Both the position numbers and the translations under genes were made by a program. This document shows, piece after piece, positions 53,952 to 63,300 of a stretch of DNA of 64,000 nt (the stretch's first letter is position 1; the number at the start of each line of letters is the position of its first letter). The notes beneath the pieces were generated by a model. It had not been told where the DNA came from and did not search any database. It saw nothing but the letters and a program-made list of their open reading frames with translations. The stretch comes from BQJU01 sp964015035 (lineage in GTDB: Bacteria > Bacteroidota > Bacteroidia > Chitinophagales > Saprospiraceae), in the NCBI GenBank assembly GCA_964015035.1, contig CAXHCA010000001.1, positions 62,001-126,000 of the forward strand. Reading direction: 5' to 3'.

Positions 53952-54875
53952 TTAGGTTCCCATTTTGCCACGTTTTACCAAATAGGATTGCAAGATAGGG
54001 CGGAATCCTTTATTGATATCGGCTTCCACAAAATCGATACGATATTGCAAGCATTTAATTTTCAATGATTCCGTGAATTCCTTCATCTTTGAGAGATAAT
54101 AATCCTTCACCTGGTTGGGCTGTAGTTTGATGCGCTCACCGGTTTCCATATCGATGAACTCGTAGGGACGGTTTTCAAATTGAAAATCAATTTCGTGTTT
54201 TTGATCAACTACGTGAAAGAGAATCACTTCGTGTTTATTGTGCTTAAGGTGCTGCAAAGCCGAAAACAACTCGTCTGTTTGTTCTGATTGCTCAAACATA
54301 TCACTAAATACGATCACCATGGAACGTTTGTGAATGCTGTCGGCAATCTGGTGCAATGCCTTTGCCGCCGAAGTAGCCTTATTGTGGTTTGGATTTTGCA
54401 ACAATTGATCCAAATGGGTCAACATCAATCGGTAATGGGACGTACTGGACTTACATCGGGTATGTAATTGAACGGCTTCATCAAACACACTCAATCCAAA
54501 GGCGTCTCGTTGCTTTTGCAGCAAATGCATAAGAGAAGCAGAAGCCAGAGCAGAAAAGCGAAGCTTGTTGAATTGTTTGTCGGCATCCGGCTCAGGGTAG
54601 TACATTGAAGAAGAGCCATCAATTACGATTTGACAACGAAGATTAGTTTCCTCTTCAAACCTTTTGCTAAAGAGCTTATCGGTGCGGGCATATACCTTCC
54701 AATCAATGTTACGAGTAGACTCCCCTTGATTGTACAACCGGTGTTCGGCAAACTCGACAGAAAACCCGTGAAAAGGACTTTTGTGCAATCCGATTATGAA
54801 GCCTTCTACCACCTGTTTGGCCAATATTTCCAGGTTTCCCCAGTTTCTGACCTCATAACTATCCAACATGCTCAT
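53952..54875 (-). CDS. DUF58 domain protein
   Basis: A protein of about 307 residues with a DUF58 fold related to von Willebrand A domains, seen in VEFAEHRLYNQGESTRNIDWKVYARTDKLFSKRFEEETNLRCQIVIDGSSSMY. DUF58 usually works next to a MoxR AAA+ ATPase, but no MoxR gene lies in the window. I use the ATG at 54875 (MSMLDSYEV) because the longer reading frame runs through the trxA terminator hairpin; a second ATG at 54869 is equally possible. It opens the DUF58-ppk2-S4 group. Confidence 0.85.
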   Translation of the reverse strand: MSMLDSYEVRNWGNLEILAKQVVEGFIIGLHKSPFHGFSVEFAEHRLYNQGESTRNIDWKVYARTDKLFSKRFEEETNLRCQIVIDGSSSMYYPEPDADKQFNKLRFSALASASLMHLLQKQRDAFGLSVFDEAVQLHTRCKSSTSHYRLMLTHLDQLLQNPNHNKATSAAKALHQIADSIHKRSMVIVFSDMFEQSEQTDELFSALQHLKHNKHEVILFHVVDQKHEIDFQFENRPYEFIDMETGERIKLQPNQVKDYYLSKMKEFTESLKIKCLQYRIDFVEADINKGFRPILQSYLVKRGKMGT

Positions 54876-54937
54876 GGTTAACAATTTTTCTTCGTTGATG
54901 TAAAGAGCGAGTTTTGTCCACAAAAGCTCAAAACAGA

Positions 54938-54978
54938 AAGCCCCCACTTTAGCCACATAAGGACTAAAACGGGGGCTT
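54938..54978 (-). terminator. Terminator after trxA
   Basis: On the minus strand AAGCCCCCGTTTTAG and CTAAAGTGGGGGCTT pair over 15 positions with two mismatches around an 11-base loop, followed by TTCTGTTTTG. It lies 47 bases past the trxA stop and shows that an open frame extending upstream from the DUF58 gene is not coding. Confidence 0.8.
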
Positions 54979-55024
54979 AAGCTACTTATTTTCTATTGTA
55001 TATCAAAAGTTGTACTTCGATCTT

Positions 55025-55345
55025 TTAAGCAAGCGCCTTATCGATTTTTTCTGCAAGAACCTTTTTAGTCGTAGTTCCTACGTGCTTTTCTGCTACTTCT
55101 CCATTTTTTAGGATCAGGATAGTGGGAATGCTACGAATACCATATTTCATAGAAATTTCCGGATTCTCGTCAACATTAACCTTTCCAATAACGGCTTTGC
55201 CATCGTATTCGCTAGCCAATTCCTCAATAATTGGGCTAATCATACGGCATGGTCCACACCATTCAGCCCAGAAATCTACTACAGCCACACTATCTTCTTT
55301 CAGGGCCGTCTCCTGGAAGTTAACATCCGTGAATTCAAATGCCAT
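55025..55345 (-). CDS. trxA: Thioredoxin
   Basis: Small disulfide reductase, 106 residues, with the WCGPC active site at residues 29-33 (FWAEWCGPCRM). The cis-proline loop (IRSIPTILI) and the C-terminal helix are complete. It can supply electrons to ribonucleotide reductase. It is a single-gene unit with a -7 motif upstream and a hairpin terminator downstream. Confidence 0.97.
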   Translation of the reverse strand: MAFEFTDVNFQETALKEDSVAVVDFWAEWCGPCRMISPIIEELASEYDGKAVIGKVNVDENPEISMKYGIRSIPTILILKNGEVAEKHVGTTTKKVLAEKIDKALA

Positions 55346-55417
55346 TGTTTTTGATTTTGATTGTTAGTTAATAATTACATTTGTGTCTATAAAACACTTT
55401 ACCCCTTTTTCCGGTTG

Positions 55418-55425
55418 CAAATATA
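55418..55425 (-). promoter_or_regulatory. -7 motif before trxA
   Basis: On the minus strand TATATTTG matches TAnnTTTG exactly, 73 bases upstream of the trxA ATG. A TTTG occurs 16 bases further upstream, a little closer than the usual 19-21. Confidence 0.5.
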
Positions 55426-55611
55426 GATAATAAGTTAGATTCAAATGTCAAGACTGGGACAATCTTCCCCACATCAATGGTCGTTTGAATCCTGGATAAT
55501 TTATCAAATTCCTATTTTTTATAACGATTTGCAAAAAAAATAGTTTCCTACTCTGACGAATCTAAATAGGATTGTTTCTATCCTTCCTCGTTGGAGACTG
55601 TGCTTTAATGA

Positions 55612-56697
55612 ATGATGACCATGCAAAAAAGAAAGGCCATTTGGATCGGGTTGGGTATTGTGGCGGTAATCTTGAGGTGGATTGGGGGGTTCAATCCCGA
55701 ATGGATCGAAAAGATATATAGCAGGGGCCTTTTTCAAGGTATCCGCATCGCAATTGACTATTTGTTGGCTTGGCTCCCCATTCCCTTGATTTACCCATTT
55801 TTTTTTGTGGGGCTTTTTCTCCTGTTCCGATCTGCCAGACGTTGGTATCAAAGCCGGGATACCCGCAAGCAAAAGTTCATCCGTTTAGGCACCTCTACCT
55901 TGTCATTTATTGGCGGAGGAGTCTTTTTTTTCCTTTTTCTCTGGGGCTTTAATTACGGCAGAGTCCCTGTCGAACAAGAAATGCAGCTTCAGCTAAACCC
56001 ATTGAGTCTTGATGAATTGTGGCATGAATTGCAAGATGAAACCAAGCACATCATTCGGTTGAGAAATGAAATCCCCACAGCAACGGCTGCTGCTTTGGAT
56101 GAGCAACAATTGCCGCCCCAATTGGAGCGTAAACTGCGCAATGGTTTGGTTCGTCAATTGAATCGTTATGGTTATCCCACCGCGGGGAGAGTGCGGGGAA
56201 GATTGCTATATCCCAAGGGCATTTTTTTGCGATTTAGCGCTTCGGGGCTGTACTTCCCTTTTACGGGAGAAGGGCATGTAGATGCGGGAGTACATCCTTT
56301 GGAATGGCCCTTTGTATTGAGCCACGAGATGGCTCACGGTTATGGTTTTGGAGATGAAGGAACCTGCAACTTTTGGGCATATTTGGCCACCGCCCAGTCC
56401 AATGATCCGGTGATTGCCTATATGGGGCGATTGGTTTACTGGCGCACCTTAGCGACGAATTATTTGATTTATGAACCCGATAAATACCGGGAGTTTAGGG
56501 AGAAATTGCCAAAAGGCATTCAAGCAGACTTGGATGCGATCAATGAAAACCTGAAAAAATATCCGGATATTATGCCCAATTTAAGGTACTTTGCCTATGA
56601 CACCTACCTCAAGGCCCAGGGCATCAGCGAAGGCATCAAGAATTACAGTAGGGTAATTATGATGGTGAAAGCCTGGCGGGAGAACACGGAAATTTAA
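55612..56697 (+). CDS. DUF3810 membrane zinc-peptidase-like protein
   Basis: A 361-residue protein with three N-terminal transmembrane helices (about residues 10-30, 60-78 and 100-120). The soluble part has a zinc-protease motif HEMAH at residues 238-242 (LSHEMAHGYGFGDEGTCNF), typical of DUF3810. Peptidase activity is likely but unproven. Nearby ATGs at 55612, 55615 and 55621 all give the same protein within three residues. It overlaps the SUI1 gene tail to tail by 4 bases. Confidence 0.9.
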   Translation: MMTMQKRKAIWIGLGIVAVILRWIGGFNPEWIEKIYSRGLFQGIRIAIDYLLAWLPIPLIYPFFFVGLFLLFRSARRWYQSRDTRKQKFIRLGTSTLSFIGGGVFFFLFLWGFNYGRVPVEQEMQLQLNPLSLDELWHELQDETKHIIRLRNEIPTATAAALDEQQLPPQLERKLRNGLVRQLNRYGYPTAGRVRGRLLYPKGIFLRFSASGLYFPFTGEGHVDAGVHPLEWPFVLSHEMAHGYGFGDEGTCNFWAYLATAQSNDPVIAYMGRLVYWRTLATNYLIYEPDKYREFREKLPKGIQADLDAINENLKKYPDIMPNLRYFAYDTYLKAQGISEGIKNYSRVIMMVKAWRENTEI

Positions 56698-57041
56698 CCG
56701 CCCGCCTTTTTGGTTTGGGAATATCCCTCAGCGAGCAAAATTTCCACTACTTTATCGCGCTGGTTGCCCTGAACGAGAATTTCTCCATCCTTGGCACTTC
56801 CCCCCACACCGCATTTGGTTTTGAGTAATTTGCCCAGGATTTTCAAATCTTCTTCTGGTCCCACAAATCCAGTCACTAAAGTCACTTCCTTACCTTTGCG
56901 CTGCTTTCGGTCGATAAGTACCCGCAATTTTTGCTGTTGCGGAGGGAGGCCCTCTACTTCTTCTTGATTGTCAAAATTGTATTCAAAATCAGGATTAGTG
57001 GAGTAAACGACCCCTTTGCGGTTTTTTTTATTCTTGGCCAT
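56694..57041 (-). CDS. SUI1/YciH-family translation factor
   Basis: A 115-residue protein with the SUI1/eIF1 fold: KLRVLIDRKQRKGKEVTLVTGFVGPEEDLKILGKLLKTKCGVGGSAKDGEILVQG. Bacterial members are YciH-like and are thought to act on start-site selection. A basic N-terminus (MAKNKKNRKGVV) precedes the domain. It follows the barrel-like gene by 12 bases on the same strand, so co-transcription is likely. Confidence 0.93.
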   Translation of the reverse strand: MAKNKKNRKGVVYSTNPDFEYNFDNQEEVEGLPPQQQKLRVLIDRKQRKGKEVTLVTGFVGPEEDLKILGKLLKTKCGVGGSAKDGEILVQGNQRDKVVEILLAEGYSQTKKAGG

Positions 57042-57053
57042 AGTGGTTAAATT

Positions 57054-57935
57054 CTATTTTGCAATGCGTACGCCCAACGCCAGGATAGGAATAAAAGGAA
57101 CATCCGAATCGGGAAGCACGGCGGTGCCAAATTCCAAGCGGGTTTTTCCTTTTGACCACCCCATCATAAATCCCGGCACTAGCCCTTGATCGCCACTTTC
57201 TGTGACCCAAAGGGCATCCACGGTAAAGCGCCAGTGTTTTGACAGGCTAAGGCTCCCCCCAAAACTAAGGATAAATGAGCTATCACCAAAATCTCCAAAT
57301 GTGAATCCATAACCTGCGGTGGCGTTGATGAAATTCTCCCGAGTACCGAGCGTCCCTGCAAGAAAGCCGTGGGCAATGATCACAGGATCGCTATCAATAA
57401 CCGGAAGGACATTATTTAGTCCAACACCCAGGTGAAAGTTTTTGCTTATTTCCGTAGTTAATTTCCCTCGGACCACTATCGCCACGGGCACCACGATTCC
57501 ACCACCAATAGAGAAGTTGTCCGTAGCTCCATAATCAAAGGTGGTGAGTAGCAATTCTATATTTCGAACTTCTCCAGTTCGTTTGGGGTAATTGAAAGCA
57601 GTAGAACTATAAATGAGATTTTCGGGCCCCCAGGCCGTTCCTTTATCACCGGTAGCCGGCCTTTCCAGGTCTTCAAATTCATCTATGCCATAGACCCCAA
57701 CCGATTTTATCTCCGCAAACTGATAGGTGAGTTTACTCTTTTCATTGAGCTGAAAAGTAAGTTGAGTATTTTCAATTTTAACAATTCTGCCAATGAGTCG
57801 ATCTCCCCATTTAGTCTCTAATATGTGGACTTGAGTCGAATCTTGCAGATTGATTTTATCACTAAATACCTGAGCAAAGAGCGCAGTAAAGGAGGTACAA
57901 CAGTAGAGAAAGCAGCAGATAAAAAATCTTTTCAT
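57054..57935 (-). CDS. Exported barrel-like protein, unknown function
   Basis: A 293-residue exported protein: the signal peptide MKRFFICCFLYCCTSFTALFAQ begins at the ATG chosen, 57935; an earlier ATG adds an unlikely extension. A first domain of about 75 residues has WGDRLIGRIVKIENTQLTFQL, an Sm-like small barrel pattern, followed by repeated amphipathic strands (NFHLGVGLNNVLP, FILSFGGSLSLSKHWRFTVDALW) and a C-terminal aromatic-free end. It is probably in the outer membrane or periplasm. It is the first gene of a pair with SUI1. Confidence 0.75.
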   Translation of the reverse strand: MKRFFICCFLYCCTSFTALFAQVFSDKINLQDSTQVHILETKWGDRLIGRIVKIENTQLTFQLNEKSKLTYQFAEIKSVGVYGIDEFEDLERPATGDKGTAWGPENLIYSSTAFNYPKRTGEVRNIELLLTTFDYGATDNFSIGGGIVVPVAIVVRGKLTTEISKNFHLGVGLNNVLPVIDSDPVIIAHGFLAGTLGTRENFINATAGYGFTFGDFGDSSFILSFGGSLSLSKHWRFTVDALWVTESGDQGLVPGFMMGWSKGKTRLEFGTAVLPDSDVPFIPILALGVRIAK

Positions 57936-58064
57936 ACTTTTGAATATTAGGCTGTGGCGCATTTTTCTAGCCAAAATTTATGAAAAAAAACGGCCTTGTA
58001 AAACAAAAGGCAATAATTTATATTTTCTTTTAAAGAATTATCTATCACCAGATTACTTTTTTTC

Positions 58065-58940
58065 ATGAAGGATATACCAGAGGAAGCTGCACCTAAAGAG
58101 ACCGCAACTCCCGGCAAAGCGTTGGCCTCAAGCGGAAGTATTGCAAACCCATTAGATGTGGTTTCTCACCGTCCCGCGCGACTTTTCTTGTTGCTGGGAG
58201 GCTTTTTTGTAGCGAATGCACTAGTTGCCGAATTTATCGGGGTAAAAATATTCGCTTTAGAGCCTACGCTTGGCATTCAACCCTTCAATTTCAACCTTTT
58301 TGGAGAGGTAGGATCTCTACAATTTTCTGCGGGCGTACTGATGTGGCCTATCGTATTCCTCATGACGGATGTAATCAATGAGTATTATGGTCAAAGAGGC
58401 ATCCGATTTTTATCCTTTATGACTGTTGGCTTAATAATCTATGCTTTTTTCATGGTCTATGGGGCTATCCAATTGGCACCAGCCGGTTTTTGGGTAGAGC
58501 AGAATGCCACTAGGGGAGTACCGGATATGCAAGCTGCTTTTAGTGCGGTGTTGGGCCAGGGATTACTGATTATAGTCGGCTCCGTACTGGCCTTTTTGAT
58601 TGGACAAATTGTGGATGTCATGACTTTCCATTGGATCAAAAGAGCCACTGGTGATAAAATGATCTGGCTGAGGGCAACGGGGTCTACCTTAGTTTCCCAA
58701 CTAGTAGACAGCTTTGTAGTACTTTATGTAGCTTTTAAATTAGGACCGGAGATTACCGGACAAACCAAGCCTTGGGCCTGGAGCCTATTGTTGGCTGTGG
58801 GTACGGTGCAGTACATCTATAAATTCAGTCTGGCCATTATCCTGACACCATTGATTTATTTGGGACATGGACTGATTGATCGCTATTTGGGGCATGAATT
58901 GGCAGAGAAGATGAAACACCAGGCCACGCAGTGGAACTAG
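58065..58940 (+). CDS. Queuosine precursor transporter (YhhQ/VUT family)
   Basis: A 291-residue polytopic inner-membrane protein of the YhhQ/VUT family, which imports queuosine precursors such as preQ0 or preQ1. About six helices can be seen, with FLMTDVINEYYGQRG as the family's typical acidic motif and DVMTFHWIKRATG and STLVSQLVDSFVVLYVAF after it. The first 35 residues are charged and Ala-rich and probably lie in the cytoplasm. No preQ1 riboswitch was recognised upstream. A family 2 repeat with a strong hairpin begins 43 bases after the stop. Confidence 0.9.
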   Translation: MKDIPEEAAPKETATPGKALASSGSIANPLDVVSHRPARLFLLLGGFFVANALVAEFIGVKIFALEPTLGIQPFNFNLFGEVGSLQFSAGVLMWPIVFLMTDVINEYYGQRGIRFLSFMTVGLIIYAFFMVYGAIQLAPAGFWVEQNATRGVPDMQAAFSAVLGQGLLIIVGSVLAFLIGQIVDVMTFHWIKRATGDKMIWLRATGSTLVSQLVDSFVVLYVAFKLGPEITGQTKPWAWSLLLAVGTVQYIYKFSLAIILTPLIYLGHGLIDRYLGHELAEKMKHQATQWN

Positions 58941-58982
58941 CATCAGGTGAAAAGGGAATTGATCTGGGTGTGGCATTGCTTA

Positions 58983-59152
58983 AGTGCAGGTTTGGAAGTG
59001 GTGCTTTAGCAGCGAAAATTGCAGGTTTGGGGTTCTCGCAAGGCTCATTTTTTCGTCCGTCTCGGCTGAGCCGAGACGGACGAAAAAATAGCCGAAAAGA
59101 GGTTCCAAAAACTGAAATTTGCAGCCCAAAATTTGACCTCCAAACATGAACT
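58983..59152 (+). repeat. Repeat family 2, 170-bp copy with perfect hairpin
   Basis: Ends AGTGCAGGTTTGG and CTCCAAACATGAACT are imperfect inverted copies. Inside lies a perfect 19-bp palindromic hairpin, arms 59048-59066 and 59070-59088, loop TGA, core CGTCCGTCTCGGC. It shares GCTTTAGCAGCGAAAATTGC and GGTTCTCGCAAGGCTC blocks with the copy at 60145. It lies between the transporter gene and the ctlX promoter, so the hairpin may end the transporter transcript. Confidence 0.85.
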
Positions 59153-59168
59153 AAATTAGTAATTCGAT

Positions 59169-59176
59169 TAACTTTG
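59169..59176 (+). promoter_or_regulatory. -7 motif before the CtlX-like gene
   Basis: TAACTTTG matches TAnnTTTG exactly, 24 bases before the ATG at 59200. It lies just past the right end of a family 2 repeat. Confidence 0.6.
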
Positions 59177-59199
59177 CAGCAAAATAGCCTAACCAATAC

Positions 59200-60129
59200 A
59201 TGAATCAATCAAAACAAATTACAGATACCATACTGATGGTGCGGCCAGCCCATTTTGGGTATAATATGGAGACGGCCCAAAACAATGCCTTTCAAACTAA
59301 TGATACCAGTCGTACTCCGGAAGAGATTAGCAATCTAGCCCGCCAAGAATTTGACCACTTTGTGCAAAAACTCCGGGATCACGGAATAGAAGTGGTCGTG
59401 GTTGAAGATACTCCGGAGCCGATTAAGGCGGATGCCGTATTTCCCAATAACTGGATATCATTCCATGGCAATGGCCAAATCATCACCTATCCGATGTTTT
59501 CCTCAGTTCGTAGAAAAGAACGCCGGGAGGATATCATCAACACCATGATCAACCAGTTTCACTTTTCGGATACGGTTAGACTTGAGCAGCAATTTGGGGA
59601 AACCGATCAATTTCTTGAAGGTACAGGGAGCATGATCCTGGATCGGGATCATCAACTGGTCTATGCTTGTATCAGTGTTCGTACTCATCCGGATTTGGTT
59701 CAGCAGTTCTGCCAGCATATCAGGTACCGGCCAATACTATTTCATGCCTTAGACAGAGACGGGCAAGAAATTTACCACACTAATGTGATGATGGCCATCG
59801 GAGAAACTTTTGCGGTCATTTGTCTGGATTGTATTCCCAAGGAAGAACGGAATAAAGTAAAGGCCCATTTGGGGGAAACCAACAAGCAAATCATTGACAT
59901 TTCCCTCCAGCAGATGGAAGCCTTTGCGGGAAATATGTTGCAAGTACGCAATAAAAAGGAAGAGACCTTTTTGGTCATGTCTGAGCAAGCCTATCAATCG
60001 TTGACTCAAAAGCAGATTACCCAAATTGAAAAACACACCCAAATCTTGTATAGTCCTCTGGATACTATTGAAGCTTATGGAGGAGGAAGTGCCCGCTGTA
60101 TGATGGCAGAGGTTTTTAAGCCAGAATAA
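59200..60129 (+). CDS. ctlX: Arginine deiminase-like hydrolase (CtlX type)
   Basis: A 309-residue protein of the amidinotransferase/arginine deiminase superfamily, closest to CtlX (citrulline utilisation hydrolase). The first half includes LMVRPAHFGYN and KADAVFPNNWISFH, with the catalytic Asp, then GTGSMILDRDHQLVYACISVRTHPD, IYHTNVMMAIG with the His and, near the end, GGGSARCMMAEVF, whose Cys is the likely nucleophile. The substrate is inferred to be citrulline or a related ureido amino acid. A 194-bp family 2 copy begins 16 bases after the stop. Confidence 0.9.
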   Translation: MNQSKQITDTILMVRPAHFGYNMETAQNNAFQTNDTSRTPEEISNLARQEFDHFVQKLRDHGIEVVVVEDTPEPIKADAVFPNNWISFHGNGQIITYPMFSSVRRKERREDIINTMINQFHFSDTVRLEQQFGETDQFLEGTGSMILDRDHQLVYACISVRTHPDLVQQFCQHIRYRPILFHALDRDGQEIYHTNVMMAIGETFAVICLDCIPKEERNKVKAHLGETNKQIIDISLQQMEAFAGNMLQVRNKKEETFLVMSEQAYQSLTQKQITQIEKHTQILYSPLDTIEAYGGGSARCMMAEVFKPE

Positions 60130-60144
60130 TTGGGAAATTGCCTA

Positions 60145-60338
60145 AGTGCTTGTTTGGAGGAGATGCTTTAGTAGCGAAAATTGCAGATTTTGGGTTCTCG
60201 CAAGGCTCATTTTTGAGTGCATCTCGGCTGAGCGGAGACGGACGAAAGAATAGCCCCAAAGAGGTCCCAAAATCCCGGTTTTACCGGGACTGAATAGCTT
60301 GCCCGAATATACTTCAGGGACTCCCTCCAAACATGCAC
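60145..60338 (+). repeat. Repeat family 2, 194-bp copy
   Basis: The left end AGTGCTTGTTTGGAGG and the right end CCTCCAAACATGCAC are near-perfect inverted copies. It shares over 80 bases of interior with the copy at 58983-59152, including a hairpin (CTCGGCTGAGC), and adds a second 7-bp hairpin TCCCGGT/ACCGGGA at 60273-60289. No open reading frame. It lies at the 3' end of the CtlX-like gene. Confidence 0.88.
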
Positions 60339-60346
60339 GAAAAGGA

Positions 60347-60382
60347 ACAGGGGATAGATGCAAAGATCTATCCCCTGTTTTT
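60347..60382. terminator. Bidirectional terminator between convergent genes
   Basis: ACAGGGGATAGAT (60347-60359) and ATCTATCCCCTGT (60366-60378) form a perfect 13-bp stem with a 6-base loop, followed by five T on the plus strand. On the minus strand it lies just past the Oar gene stop, with TTCCTTTT after it. Confidence 0.9.
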
Positions 60383-60399
60383 ATAGGAGTTGCTTACAA

Positions 60400-63300
60400 T
60401 TAGTTAAAAATGTAACGCAAGCCCAAACGCATTCTCCAGCGAGAAGCTGTTCCTGCGATATCAAAGCTTTCTTTACCCAAATCCGTTCCACCACGGTAGG
60501 TGAAAGTAGGTGTAGTGCCATCGGCATCATAACCTTCGAATTGGTACAAGAAGTAGTTGTTGAAATCACCAGGTACGCTATAGACAACGCCCCAATCAGA
60601 GTTAATCAGGTTGGCAAAGTTGAATACGTCCAAAGACAATTGCAACTTGTGAGAATTACCACCTGCATTGATGGCAAAATCCTGACGAATGGCGAGGTCA
60701 AAGATGCCGGTAAAAGGAGCCGTTGCAGCATTCTTTTCGGAATATTCTCCTCTGTGATTGCTCAGATAGCTGTCATCTTCGATGAAAGCATTCAGGTTGG
60801 CCCACTGCTCAGCAGCAGTCACTGTATTCCCACCTGAAGTATAGTCAACCAAATTAATTTGAGACTGATCAGCAGGAATAAATACTAAGCTACGATTACG
60901 GCTAGTACTACCTGTTTCATTGTTAATATTCCGTGCGGTGCTGCCAGAAATTACATAAGAATAGGCGTTACCTGATTGTCCGTTGTAAAACAAAGAAAAT
61001 GTGGTTGCTGCATTTTCAGCTTTGTTCCACTTCAACTTGTATGTCAAAGCAGAAACTACACGGCTTCCCAAAGCGAAGTCAGAACGACCAAAAACAGGGT
61101 TGTTACGACCATCGATGCTTACTTGTCCACGCCATTGAGAAGAGTTCTGAGAAGAAGTACCTTCGTTTACAGCATAAGCATCACCATAGGTATAAGCGAG
61201 GTATGCGCTTAAGCCAAAGTCAAATTCCTTGGCCAAAGATGCCGTAATATTGTAGGTATATCCTTCGCTGGTATTTGATCCCAGATATACTGCGCTGTAG
61301 GTTGGGTCCAAACTAGATCTGGTGAATATCTGACGATCATCTGGGCTACCGGTCCAGGTAAAATCAACTTCAGGATCAGAGTTGATATTGGTATATACCA
61401 CGTTGTTCAATGTTTTGGTATAGATACCTTCCAGGGAACCTTGAATACCACCGGGCAGTTGTTGATCGACTGCAAGGTTAGTACGGAATACTTGTGGGTA
61501 CTTAAAGTCCTTTACAAACAAGTCGATCTGACCTGAAGGCACGCTAAACTCAGGATTCTTGTATTGCTTGGTGTAATCAGAAATAAACACTACATCGCCA
61601 TTGATGTCATCATCACTAACACGACCGAGTTTCAAACCGTTATTGCTATACATGGAGCCTGGCCATACAAAAGGAATGCGGCTGGTGAAAATACCCAAAC
61701 CACCTCTCAGTACGGTGCTACGGTCGCCCTTTAAATCGTAGTTGAAACCAACACGTGGAGAGAACATTAGCTGTCCGTCAGGCGCTTTTCCTGCTTCAGC
61801 ATCGGCAGCAATATCATAAGCTGCTTGCATTTTAGGAAGTGCAGTGCTGTTGAAATAAGAATCTTCATCAGGATCACTGGTAATGATTGGCAAATCCAAA
61901 CGCAAGCCATAAGTCAAGGTAAACTTAGAGTTGACCGACCACTCATCTTGTGCATAAAGGCCGAACTGTACTGCGTTGAATTCCGCACCTGCGGCAGAAC
62001 CGTCACCCGTAATATCGTCAACTAAAGAGTAAGAACGATTGTATCCAGAAGCAGGCAACTGACCTGTAAACTGTGAAAGGCTATCGTAAAAATAGATTCC
62101 GTAATTGGTTGGAATGAACAAGTTGTAAATATTGTAAAACTCGTTGTGTGTACCAATAGTAATGGTGTGATCACCTTTGTACAATTTCAGGTTATCAGTC
62201 AGTGTAAAGATATCCTGATCTAAAGCGTTACCGGTAGAAAACTGCTCAGATCCAAGTGCAATAGTACCGGCACCATCCGTGATTTGCACGTAAGGAAAGT
62301 CGCTTCCCAATGGGTCGCGGTCATCACGCACTGAGGTATAACCGATAATCAGGTTATTGGAAATGTTGTCACTAAAACGAGAGTTCAATTCTACAGCAGA
62401 AGAGTTCGTGGTTGTTGGAAAGAATACACCATTATTGGCATAGTTGATGTTGCGACTTCCACCACCGTTACGGTCAAATTGCTCCGCTTTGGTATATTGG
62501 TGACGCAATGTCAGCTTGTGGTCTTGGCTCAAGTTGAAATCCAACTTGCCAAAGATTTTCAAACCATCCAATTCATCAGAAGTAGAACGGAAGTCACCTG
62601 GATCGTAGTTGTAAGTGTTTCTAACAAAGTTGCGTAGGTTATCAAGATCTGCTTCACTAGCGTCACCTTCGTAAGAAGCTACTTCAAAAGGAACAGGTAT
62701 CTCGTCTTTTTGAATTTCGACATTGGAATAGAAAAACACCTTATCTTTTACAATTGGACCACCTAATGAAAATCCGTACAGGCTCTGAGAAAAGTCAGCC
62801 AGTTTGGTAGGCTCAATATCCAATCTTTCGGCTAATGTGCCGTTGGTCTTACCAGCCAATCCTTCATTTTGGAAGAAGTAATAAGCCGTACCGGTAAACT
62901 TATTCGTACCAGACTTAGTTACTGCGTTGATTCCACCTCCCGCAAACCCACCAAGGGTTACGTCATAAGGGGAAAGAACGATTTGAAATTGGTCGATGAT
63001 GTCGATACTAAAAGGAGAAATACCGGTTTGACCACCGTTTGTTCCAGATGGCGCTAGACCGAATACGTCATTGTTGACAGCACCGTCGATGTAGATTGCA
63101 TTGTAACGGTTGTTCACACCTGCAAATGTGATACCTCCGGTAGCCGTGCTGGCCTGTGGAGTCAATCTTACAAAGTCATCCAAGTTCCGGTTCAACGTGG
63201 GAAGTACATCGATGTCATCACTGGAAATTTGAGTACTGGCACCAGCATTTTGCCCAACAATTCCAGCCGCTGCGGTGACCTGAATCACCTCAAGGTCGAT

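Noticed and set aside
57936..58064. PreQ1 riboswitch upstream of the queuosine transporter gene.
   Set aside because: No preQ1 aptamer-like stem and pseudoknot sequence could be found in the short AT-rich leader.
60358..60837. Plus-strand open frame of 159 codons.
   Set aside because: It is antisense to the Oar receptor gene.
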